A stretch of DNA of 64,000 bases, taken from contig OX235267.1 of the NCBI GenBank assembly GCA_944472135.2, positions 21,063,452-21,127,451 on the forward strand, in the 5' to 3' direction. Position 1 is the first letter of the stretch; every line of letters begins with the position of its first letter. This DNA comes from Trichobilharzia regenti. Lineage: Eukaryota; Platyhelminthes; Trematoda; Strigeidida; Schistosomatidae. Under the pieces are notes generated by a model. The model searched no databases. It had not been told where the DNA came from and saw only the letters and a program-made list of their open reading frames with translations. The position numbers were made by a program, and so were the translations under genes. Shown here in pieces: positions 55,249-64,000 of the stretch.

Positions 55249-56411
55249 AAGACGCACTTCAACACCCTTAGCAATCTTTAAACTATAAATAAACTAGCAG
55301 CATGGATGCATAAAGACATAGTACGGAACATACAGGATTAGTTTACCCTTAGAAATAGGACCTATCCCTCATTGTAACCTTCAAACGCTTGCTATGTAAA
55401 CTGTTTTATTCTAAAGACTATCCCTACCAGAACCCATTACTTATTTCTAAAACGCATCAGTCATTAGAACAATAAAAACGCTCAGACTATTAATACACAT
55501 TATGACATTAAATAAACTCTAAGACTTCGCATAAATACGTGAAAACGCAGATACAATATAGAAAAATGTTTACTTAAGTATAATTAAGATAAACATTTAT
55601 AAATGAATCATGTATTAATGTTCTTTTCATGTTCACATACTTTCTCTTTCTGGTATTTTGCTGCTCCTATTCATCTTCTGGTCGAGGTCGAACAACCCTG
55701 CATCTAAACTGAAATGAGGATTAATTCCAAACCGTCTATCTCATAACCACTCAAATTCCATGAACGATCCAATTCTACCATTTGAAGACGCTGGCGAACA
55801 TGCTGTAAATGAGTATTCATGATCTGAAATGAAGAAGCAACTGGTTTTCAAACAGTTTTCAACGTTTTACTCAACTTACGAATACAGTCCGCCATGCAGA
55901 CACAAATGGAGCAAATGGAGGATTCTGGAATCGACCTCGGCACCATTTGATGCAGTAAAACAACCCAACATGACCTTATTTAGTTTTCGTATCCACGATC
56001 AAATTTCTTTCCTGTTATGAAACTACGATAAGAGTGCTGAAAAAATGGAATAAATATATCACTGATCTCAACATAATACATCAATAATCTTTAAGCCATG
56101 GGTGCTGCTCACAACAAAGTTATATAAGAGAATTGACTTCAAGCTTTATTTTTCCCAGATATCTGTATTACATTCATCTGATGTCTGGGTTTTTTGTTAA
56201 TGCGAAGACAATATTTCTATATCTCTTTATGTGCTACACAAACAGACTTTATAGCAGACTGTTCCTACTGACTCTAATGTCAGAAAGAACAACCAAACTG
56301 TAAATTCATTATACATTAAATTGTGTGTAATTTATATAATAACTTATCCATGCCTGTACAATTGGTATGTTCCTGCATAAACAGGAAGAAATATATATAT
56401 ATAGTTAGTGA

Positions 56412-59400
56412 ACTTCGGTATATCGACAGTGTTTGACATGGCATCCCACAGTATTCTCTTTGAGAAGCTGTACTCATGTGGAATTCGCAATCCATTACTG
56501 AATGAACTGGTTAGAATCATTTCGAAGCAGAAAAGTACAAACAACCAAACTCGTATCTGTATTGCCTCATTCTAGGCAGATCACAAGTAGGGTTGCGCAA
56601 GGTAGTGTCCTAGGTCCACTTCTATTTAAAGTCTACATTAACAGCATTCGTATTTGCTTCACCTCAGGTAAGCCATTCCTATATGCTGACGACCTCAAAG
56701 TCGTTCACTCCTGCTACACTCATGAATTAAGCGATGTGAATAATAAAATACGTCTTGCACTAAGTAGTCTCGCAACATGGTGTGCTGAATCCTGTCTAAA
56801 TTTTAACATTGACAAATGCGGCTGGATTTGTATCAGCAACAGTAAGCTTGATCTAACTCTTGAAATAAATGGGCGAAAACTAGCCAAGCTCAACTCAGTC
56901 ATAGATCTCGGTATCAGATACTCTAGTAACTTAACGTTCTCTGAAAAGACTGATTATTCCAGACGTAAAACACGAAGGCTGCTAGGATGCATAACACGCA
57001 ATTTCTTTTGAAGTGAAACTAGGGTTTATTATACAAAGTATGTGTCCGACCTATTTTAGAATAGTATCCGTTTATTCTTAGCTGACTCAGACAAAATGAC
57101 AAGCTTAAATTAGAGGGACTGCAACGGCAGTTTACCTCAAGAACTCTTGATTTAGAAAGTGGTCTGGAATACTATGAGTGATGCGACAGACTAAGATTAA
57201 GACCACTCTGGAAAAACACCTTAAGCTAAACCTTATCTTTTACTATAAGCTAACTAGTCTTCTCTTGCACTTTTCCGAGCTAATAACTAAACTTACTTGT
57301 CAGCCAGCTCTCATAAGCTGTCAGTGTCCAGCTCTTACTACGCTGGACCTCACGATATCCCTGGAAGACATTCAGAAACAATTTGTAATAACCAACGCGA
57401 AAAACCAGAACACTGATTGTCGACTCGAGAATCCCTTATTCTTACGCCAACATGTATTCAACAATAATGTTATTACACAAAGGCCTAGGAATAAATGTCA
57501 TGACAATAAATCACGGTATTACTTCTGATAGTTTTTATCCTTCCTCTGAACGGCGAACGATGAGACAATGACTGCACTATCGATGACTCCCGCGAAAAAT
57601 ATGGAGGAGTTGGGTTTGAGCAAACAACCATGAATTGATCGTTCAATCTTTAACTACATTGACACTACCGCTGTCATCAGTTACAATCTTAGAAATCATC
57701 ACAACCTAGCTGCTATTGAGCATTGTCAGACTTACGTGCGGTACAACTTCTTCTCAAATAAGTTTTCAGTCATTTGGAATAGACTACCGGCTAATATGCG
57801 TGATCATCTCCTCAGTCATCAGACTGCTTAAAGATGACAATGCACTTCTACGTCTGACTCTTACACCTTCTTTTTCACCTTACACAAATATTTTAATTTC
57901 ATTAAACGTGTAGTTACAACAAACTACAATTATAAATTTTAATATTATTGGAACTAGATGAAAGACATTTCTACACAGGACAGTAATATTAGTTCACACA
58001 TAACATAAAAGTTAGCATAACGGGACTAGTTAGTTAGTGAACAAAAATAACCATAGTTACTAGACAGAATATATATGTATATATTTATTATTCACTCCTT
58101 AAGGACTATTCTTGCTTTCTTTTGCGTTGCTGTTGCTTGTCTTCTTTTTTTCTCTCACCATTTTAGCTCCCATTTGACTTTTTGAATGAGAGTGAAGTGT
58201 GTGGATATTTGATCATTTACAATGACAAATGATCTGGAAACATTATTGGTCCCATATCTTACAATTCCTTCGTGAATTACGTATTATCTTCCCCCACGAC
58301 GCAACCTGGATTACAGTTGTGCAATATACCTCTATATCATTAAAAAGATATTGATATATAATACTTCGTGATCGTAACTCATACCAAAACTGATCGTATC
58401 TGTATAAATAGCTTCCTTTTCTTGGAAACACCCATGTATAAAAAAATATATACTATCATTAATATTATTCTACATTGAGTACAATTCACTCGTGATGTTA
58501 CGATGAAAATGCTGACAAAACCATATAAGTATTTTAATTACTACCGAATATGGATATAAATCAAGAATAAGATTCGGTTTTATACACACTTTGGTTACAT
58601 TGGGGAATTACTTCAAGCTTTATTTTTCTCCAAGTATTTTTAACCCACCCGAAGCATACTTGGTTTTTTCGTTAATGCTAAGACAATATTTCTATATATT
58701 TTTATGTACTCCATTGAATGACTAGTTATCTTATTGTTCCCACAAACTGAAGACAAAATGGACAGCAACCATGCAATTTCATCATAAACCAAATTTATGT
58801 AATTTAAATAATACTTATCCATGCCTGTATATTTGGTGTGTCCTACACAGGTAGGAGAAAATATGTATTTTATTAAAACATTATTATTAAGTATGCTTGC
58901 TAATCATAAACTGGCGTTGCTCATTTACAAAATGAGAACATATTATTATATCTTAATAATAATAATAATTTTTATTTTCATATAAACACAAATTTACATG
59001 AGAATGCATGCCATTTTTACAGGTACGATCAAGTATGGTATCATGTCAAATCTTAAATTGTCTACAAGTTAATAATGTTTCAATAGTTAAATATTTGATA
59101 TGTATATATAATTACACTCATTGCCTGAACCAGGCCGTTTAGTTACTGAATTGTACAGTTGTCCTCCAGGTTGCGCGGGAAAACTGACTTCGTTTCGTTT
59201 TCATCCCGTGGTTGTAGGCGTACGATAACCAACCAATATTGAGGTAAGTACAACGTTTACAAGGGATTGGAAGCTGTTTTAGAAAAGTTAAAGTGCTAAG
59301 GTGAAACATTAAAGTATAATAGATTAAGTGAGTGCAATATATCATTAATAAACACATTTATATAGAAAACAGAATGGGGAAGTAATTAATCCTTAGGCCG

Positions 59401-59593
59401 ACAACGTTCATTCTAGATGTACTTTCAATGATGAGTTATCCATAATTTTATTAAATGCCACTTTGCAGTTTCTCACGATCTCTTCTTGAAAGGGTTTCCA
59501 ATCACGTGGTGGCACACCACGTACTCATATATACGCCGTTCACTTGTCGACCATAACTATCAGCAGGAAACGGAATGAAGCTTAGGTTGTCGC
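56412..59593 (+). repeat. 3182-bp direct repeat, unit 2 (right flank of the full-length LINE)
   Basis: Second copy of 47163-50344. It carries the same broken RT and C-terminal pieces of the decayed LINE (open bits at 56502-57011, 57178-57528, 57716-57913), the same antisense LTR-like insert and the same 3' UTR and anonymous tail. It ends at GGTTGTCGC (59593), after which TGCACTTTGATG is found instead of the LINE 5' UTR. All reading frames in it are dead. Confidence 0.95.
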
Positions 59594-59820
59594 TGCACTT
59601 TGATGTTGAACCTAGTGAAAGATTTACAATTTAAAATTTATAAGAACCTGTTCTGATTGCTTGTGCAATAATGTGACAATATAAACTTTTGAAAAGTAAT
59701 AATTTAAGATACTTCAGGATTGTAATTTATAACATAACTGATAGTACCTGTAAAAATGGCATGCATTTCTTTATACTTACCCGTTTATGCGAAATATTAA
59801 TTATTATATGATTCCCCAGC
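59594..59820 (+). repeat. LINE 3' UTR-like fragment
   Basis: 59650-59790 tracks 49060-49185 (GTGCAATA, AAGATAC/ATAATACTTC, AACTGAT.GTA.CTGTA.AAA). It seems to be another worn 3' UTR of the CR1-type family. It is the original right flank of the target of the full-length LINE. Confidence 0.45.
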
Positions 59821-60305
59821 CCTACTTAGAAGCTCTCCACAGGCGGTGGTGTATCTATATATGCCGGCAAGGAGTTCTAGGGACGGCAAACCCGAAGTGA
59901 AAAAAAGTAGGAGTGCACTTGAGTCTTCGCTCTGTTGTGGGCTTTCCACGAGGAAGCCCATAATTACTCAATGGCAGAACAACTTTGCTCGGGTAACTAT
60001 GGTCATTTTTTATTTTATAGGCATTAACCAAGTCCTGTCTTAGCTGACGGTAGCTAAGTGTGAAGAGACCTAGTTTCTTCAGCCGTTCATATCACTCTTT
60101 GCTCCGGAGACCCATCACTCCTTTTGTCGCCCTCTCTGAACTCTTTCCGAAAGATTTGCGACTCTTCTAAGCAGTCGGGGTGCAATGATATTGTTAACTT
60201 CAAGACGTGGGCTAATGTAATTTTTGTACAGCCTTAGAAATAGCTCAGGGACTTCAGAGACTGGAAGGCTGTACAATGCAGATAGAAACAAGGCCTTTGC
60301 GTTAC
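59821..60305 (-). pseudogene. CR1-type LINE 3' fragment (family of 1-970)
   Basis: Read on the - strand from 60300: words equal to SLEVPELFLRLYKNY, then QRATKGV, YERLKKLGLFTLSYRQL, and at 59960-59850 HSYFFSLRVCR and the NSLPA block. Frame breaks and stops throughout. With the endonuclease piece at 60819-61436 it may be one internally deleted element. Confidence 0.65.
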
Positions 60306-60818
60306 ATTTTTGTCAAGAATTAATTTTGAGGTTTAATGATCTCAAAACGCAGTGTTAAAACCTAGGAAATTATTTTTATGCATGAATCTAAACGTGATTA
60401 CTTAGACTAGGAGAAAGGAAGATAGGGAAAAGTCGGAAGGAATGGTGGACTACTTCTTTAAAGTCATAATACACAGGTCATCATCTCATGCAGCATTATC
60501 TCTGGCAGAACCAAAGGTAAATTTTAGGGATTACGTCGAAATAAACATGCAATCTCTGGTTACATTAGATACGAGGATATCGATGATTTTCATCCAGACT
60601 TCACAAGAGCCGGCAGTTTATTTGTCCACCCTGGATCTTCAGCCTATCTGTGTAACATGGAGTGTTACCACCTGGCTTTATATATACAACACTAGCCCTC
60701 ATCAAGAAGCCGATATTTCTTCAGACGATTACTGTTGGCTATAGCAGCACGTTAATAAGGATAATGGAAACACTGAATTGTAAAGCTATCATGGCGAATT
60801 CGGGATACAACTTGTAGT
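60306..60818. other. Unassigned stretch
   Basis: Lies between the two CR1 fragments. The + strand is open at 60442-60744 (100 codons) but the product matches nothing I know. The stretch may be sequence inserted in the LINE or its own decayed middle. Confidence 0.35.
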
Positions 60819-61436
60819 CTACCTCATGTAACATTTTCTGAGGGAACCCTTGTCAAGTAGTTGAAGATGTTTGGGGCGACATTTGACAGTAATACAGTCA
60901 ATGAAGTCATTTGAGAAGGTGAAGCAGACGTTATTTGAGACAGACCATTTGGAGTGAATAAAAGTTGCAACGCCACCACCATTTTTCTTATTACAACATT
61001 GACGGTCTTGACGAAATAAAATAAAGTCCTTTAGTGAGATAAGGTTGTCATCATACAGTTCATGCAACCACGTTTCTTGTAATGTGATTATGGCGGTGTT
61101 ATGATACGTATCAGTTGACATCATGGATTGTAGGTACATTATCTTGTTTGGCAGAGAGCGACAGTTTGTGTTCATTTTGACGGGGACCGTAGTTAAGTGT
61201 ATTGGTGTACGTTTGAGAGCTCTCTGCCAACCACTACGATGTTTCCTCCTTGGTTTCTTTGGAATATGAAAGTCATTTGGTCGTAGATGATTAATAAAGT
61301 TATGAGAGTAAATGATTCTGTTAGAATTCATGTTTAGGTGATAAATAAATGTTGGTAAACAGAAGACTGGATGCAAAATGCAGATATTATAGTAGCAGGC
61401 CCGAAAATTCAAACAGGCTGCCAAGGTCAAGGTCAT
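60819..61436 (-). pseudogene. CR1-type LINE endonuclease N-terminal fragment
   Basis: Open on the - strand for 205 codons. Recognisable endonuclease blocks are CRSLPNKIMYLQSMM (the N-rich first strand), IITLQETWLHELYDD (with the catalytic E), FRQDRQCCNKKNGGGVATFI. It ends soon after DCITVKC, before the GDFN and SDH blocks, so the domain is incomplete. Its upstream side is cut at 61440, where the BEL/Pao LTR-like segment begins, which suggests the BEL/Pao element landed in this LINE. Confidence 0.7.
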
Positions 61437-61440
61437 AAGA

Positions 61441-61810
61441 TGGAATGATCACTTCATGGTTGTTTGCTCAAACCCAACTCCTCCATATTTTTCGCGGGAG
61501 TCATCGATAGTGCAGTCATTGTCTCATCGTTCGCTGTTCAGTGGAAGATAAAAAACTATCAGAAGTATTATCGTGATTTATTGTTATAACATTCATTCTT
61601 AGACTTTGCGTATAATAGCCTTATGGTTGGCTCCATATTGGCTCAAGAATAAAGGATTCTCCAGTCACCAATATGTGTTCTGTTTTTTCGCGTTGGTTAT
61701 TGCACATTGTTGCTGAAGGTCTTCTAAAGGACAGCGTTTGTTCCAGTGTAGTTAGACCCGAACATTTAAAGTTTCTGATAGCTCCTGGAATTATTCGCCG
61801 TATTTGTTAT
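61441..61810 (+). mobile_element. Probable 5' LTR of a BEL/Pao element (right boundary uncertain)
   Basis: Starts TGGAATGATCACTTCATGG. It has GAATAAAGGATTCTCC at 61648-61663 as a possible polyadenylation signal, and sits about 85-150 bp before a BEL-type gag start. The same sequence occurs on its own, inverted, at 48070-48420 and 57319-57669, as solo LTRs do. The match fades between 61740 and 61810, so the end of the LTR and the primer-binding site are not fixed. Confidence 0.5.
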
Positions 61811-61894
61811 CAGTTCTTCTTTCCTCATGTACGCTAGTTTTCTTTGGACGAGTGTTGTTTGGAACTTTTCTGAATCTCTTGGTAGCGCTCAATA

Positions 61895-63051
61895 ATGCCT
61901 GGGCCAAAGAAAAGAAGAGGCGTTTTGGAGGTAGACGACAAAGTTAGTCTTGACGATCTGTCTAATGTGTGTAATATGACGTCTGAAGTTATGCTGGATA
62001 ATCATGAGTTGCTTAAAGTCACTGAAGTTCGAGTCTGGGTGCTTTCAAGGGTGTCCTGCTGACTTTCCTCACTTTGTGAAGGAAATCGAAGTCATGCTAG
62101 AGGGTTTGAAAATAAGTCATGAAATGAAATTAATGTACATGCTGAGGTATTGTGCTGATAGTACGGCGAGCGTAATACAGTGTCGCAAGTTTCTAACACC
62201 TAGAGAGAGATATTTGGAGGCTTTACGTATCCTGCGTCAAAGGTTTGGAAGACCTTCGACGATTGTAAGGAACGTATTCGAGGCTGTTAAAGGTAATGGT
62301 AGTCAATTACGGGATGGCTCCAAGGCACTATCTGAGTTTCTGGATAATCTGATGACCTTCAAGAATACGCTGGTTTCGATGAACTGCATGAGCGACCTGA
62401 GCTCGAATTCTGTCCTAGAGTTAATAGCGAGACGCCTACCTACTCGACTGCAAAGGAAGTGGGTGAAGATAAGCTCTCGTATAGAGGATGGAGGTTTAGA
62501 GCCAAGGTTCCACGATATACCGAGATTAGTGACAGATAATGTCAATCAGACTATGAGCAAGTTTGCCAGTATATTGCATCCCACCCCTGGGATAGAGCAG
62601 TCTGAGAGCAAACCACAATCATTTATAACGAAGGGGTCTCAGCGAAGTGGATATCGAGAAAACTCTATGATGTCTAGTAATCCATACAAACCTAATGATT
62701 GTAACAGCTTTCGTGGAACGTCTCTAACAGATACGTTACAAGTTGCAAGACGAACACGGTTGTGTTTCGTCCGTTTGCAAGAAGTGCATGCAAAGGTGAG
62801 CTGTGAAGCACTGAGCAAGTTTAGTTGTAAGCTAAATGCGAAGTCAGCGTAATCAAGTTCTGATTCCGAATCGTGTGACGATAATGGTACAGTGAAGAAG
62901 CCTGTAGTTGCAACTGGTAAGCTATTCTTGAATAGAGTGTCACAGACGACGTCGCAGTTTGTGCAGAAGAAGAGAGTTACAGTTTCACAGTCCAGTTCTG
63001 ACTCCACAAGTTTACAAAGTATTACTAGTCTGAGTAAAGGTTTAAGCCTTT
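61895..63051 (+). pseudogene. BEL/Pao-type Gag region (broken)
   Basis: ATG 61895 gives MPGPKKRRGVLEVDDKVSL to about 62015, then a frame change. The main frame 62004-62852 (282 codons) reads FQGCPADFPHFVKEIEVML, KLMYMLRYCADSTASVI, TPRERYLEALRILRQRFGRP, LSEFLDNLMTFKNTL and LIARRLPTRLQRKW. This is the conserved Gag domain of BEL/Pao retroelements (DUF1759-like). Near 62757 a knuckle-like CFVRLQEVHAKVSC has R where the second C is expected. A TAA at 62850-62852 interrupts the frame, which continues open (SSSDSESCDDNG) to 63051. Confidence 0.75.
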
Positions 63052-63052
63052 A

Positions 63053-63853
63053 AGAATTTGTGAGGAAGGACCCAAGTTGTCTACTTCTGTTATTAAAGAG
63101 TTTGAAAATGATGAAATTGACGGTAAATTGAATATTCGTGATAACGATCATGATAGTGCACACTTATCTTTGGTTGACCACGATGAGATGAGGGGAATGC
63201 CTACTACTACTGAGTTGAACAAAGGTTCTGTACACCGTGAACGTGAAGCAGAATTAAACGCAGATGCAGTTGCAGAAGGTATGGATACTTGTGAGACCGT
63301 CAGTGTAATTGATCAGCGCGTAGCCCACCTATCATCAGATGCTAGTGCTAAACCGGAGCTGACAGTAAAAGACAGCAGTGGTGGTAATCTTGCAGTTAGA
63401 CAACTATTTGAAAGCCGAACAACAACAGCTTCTGATCCACCGCTAAGTTCATCAACTGGTATCAATCAGTTGTCGCTGGTGTTGTCATCCAAAATGAAAA
63501 AGACGCCCATCAACTCAAGTATCTTGTTCAATGACTTTGATAGTATTGGTGCATTTGAAAAGACGAAAGATATTGCTGGGTTTAGTGAGGATAAGCCAAG
63601 TGTGTACGAGAGGGTAATTGTTAAATTGACTTGCATGAATAAAGGTTTTTCAAGTTCCAAGTTACTATTTGAATGCTATTATCTCTGGTGTAAATTACTC
63701 TGTGCCTGCGCTTGGTTGACCAGATGCGTCGTGTGTTTGTTCGTCATCTATATTCTACGATACAATGACATGAGCGTGTTACCGTTCAGATTTGAGGATA
63801 TAGCTGATAGAAGGAAGTCAGCAAATGAACTCTTCGACGATTTTCCAACCTAG
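63053..63853 (+). CDS. Open frame downstream of BEL/Pao Gag, function not assigned
   Basis: Open in a different frame from Gag; no convincing initiator (the 63077 start is TTG), so it probably continues the Gag-Pol reading through a frameshift near 63050. Acidic and serine-rich first (residues 1-190), then KLLFECYYLWCKLLCACAWL, a strongly hydrophobic, Cys-rich stretch of about 30 residues, then IADRRKSANELFDDF. No protease or RT motif. The YYLWCKLLCACAWLTR part faintly resembles the LxKLxRVxAWxxR linker before the integrase of BEL elements, which would mean that protease, RT and RNase H are deleted. Low certainty. Confidence 0.35.
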   Translation, partial: RICEEGPKLSTSVIKEFENDEIDGKLNIRDNDHDSAHLSLVDHDEMRGMPTTTELNKGSVHREREAELNADAVAEGMDTCETVSVIDQRVAHLSSDASAKPELTVKDSSGGNLAVRQLFESRTTTASDPPLSSSTGINQLSLVLSSKMKKTPINSSILFNDFDSIGAFEKTKDIAGFSEDKPSVYERVIVKLTCMNKGFSSSKLLFECYYLWCKLLCACAWLTRCVVCLFVIYILRYNDMSVLPFRFEDIADRRKSANELFDDFPT

Positions 63854-64000
63854 GGCGTCAACCTGAGAAGGAATATAGGCGTACTGCTGTAAGTCCTGCA
63901 ATTCTTCAAAGGAATTACATGAGACATGGTCAGTGAGGTTATTTGTACTGTTTGTAAACACATGTGGTGTGTCATTTCAATTGGTGTTTTTTGGATTCAT
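63854..64000. other. Window edge, no feature
   Basis: Sequence after the TAG at 63851-63853; the element is expected to continue beyond the window. Confidence 0.4.

Larger units (their letters stand above)
50345..56411 (+). mobile_element. Full-length CR1-type LINE with both ORFs open
   Basis: The unit between the two 3182-bp repeats: 126-bp 5' UTR, ORF1 (50471-52054), ORF2 (51958-55248), about 1.16-kb 3' UTR. The last 280 bp of that UTR match the 3' end of the decayed relative (CTTCAAGCTTTATTTTTC, AAGACAATATTTCTATAT, ACTTATCCATGCCTGTA). The element closes with a short TA run (56391-56402) and GTTAGTGA. No 5' truncation, no stop and no frameshift in either ORF, so it is the only candidate for an active element in the window. 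Confidence 0.85.

Noticed and set aside
50345..56411. The LINE unit as a host gene pair or a viral genome
   Set aside because: The coiled-coil/RRM ORF1 plus endonuclease/RT ORF2, and dead relatives next to it, are the signature of a non-LTR retrotransposon; there is no capsid, envelope or LTR.
60442..60744. 100-codon open stretch on the + strand as a host gene
   Set aside because: No recognisable domain, no splice context, and it lies between two pieces of a - strand LINE relic.
1..64000. CRISPR arrays, operons, riboswitches or other bacterial systems
   Set aside because: No spaced direct repeats of that kind, and the split genes and retrotransposons show a eukaryotic genome.

Overview
The window is eukaryotic, AT-rich and dominated by retrotransposons. 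It looks like the genome of a schistosomatid flatworm (Schistosoma or a close relative). The support is split genes with some very short introns (31-53 bp) beside huge repeat-filled ones, RTE- and CR1-type LINEs, a Penelope-like GIY-YIG remnant, Gypsy and BEL/Pao fragments, and tRNA-derived SINEs carrying hammerhead-ribozyme cores like the schistosome SM-alpha family. Species is not determined.

Two host genes can be reconstructed exon by exon; they converge tail to tail. On the + strand (4846-27127) seven coding exons encode a TMEM68-type ER membrane acyltransferase. Its exon 5/exon 6 junction does not keep frame, by one base. On the - strand (38443-33358) eight coding exons with consistent phases encode a mitochondrial uS15m (MRPS15-like) ribosomal protein of 328 aa. 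No other host gene was found.

Region by region: 1-970 is a dead CR1-type LINE 3' end. 4846-27127 is TMEM68, whose 11.8-kb intron 5 holds an RTE element inserted inside another RTE element, two solo LTRs with 4-bp target duplications, a 342-bp palindrome and a chimeric RTE copy. 27128-33357 is the intergenic gap, holding a nearly intact RTE copy and the Penelope remnant. 33358-38443 is MRPS15 with SINEs and an old RTE relic in its introns. 38444-43965 holds CR1 3' ends in tail-to-tail arrangement and a short RTE insertion with a 12-bp target duplication. 43966-49620 is a decayed two-ORF CR1-type LINE. 50345-56411 is a full-length LINE with both ORFs open. 59594-61440 holds CR1 debris on the - strand, and 61441-64000 the start of a BEL/Pao element that runs off the window.

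The most striking structure is that the full-length LINE (50345-56411) is bounded on both sides by the same 3182-bp sequence (47163-50344 and 56412-59593, constant offset 9249, almost no differences). The geometry is that of a target-site duplication, but more than a hundred times the usual length. All coordinates, splice sites and alignments were read by eye; family names rest on recognised motifs, not on searches.
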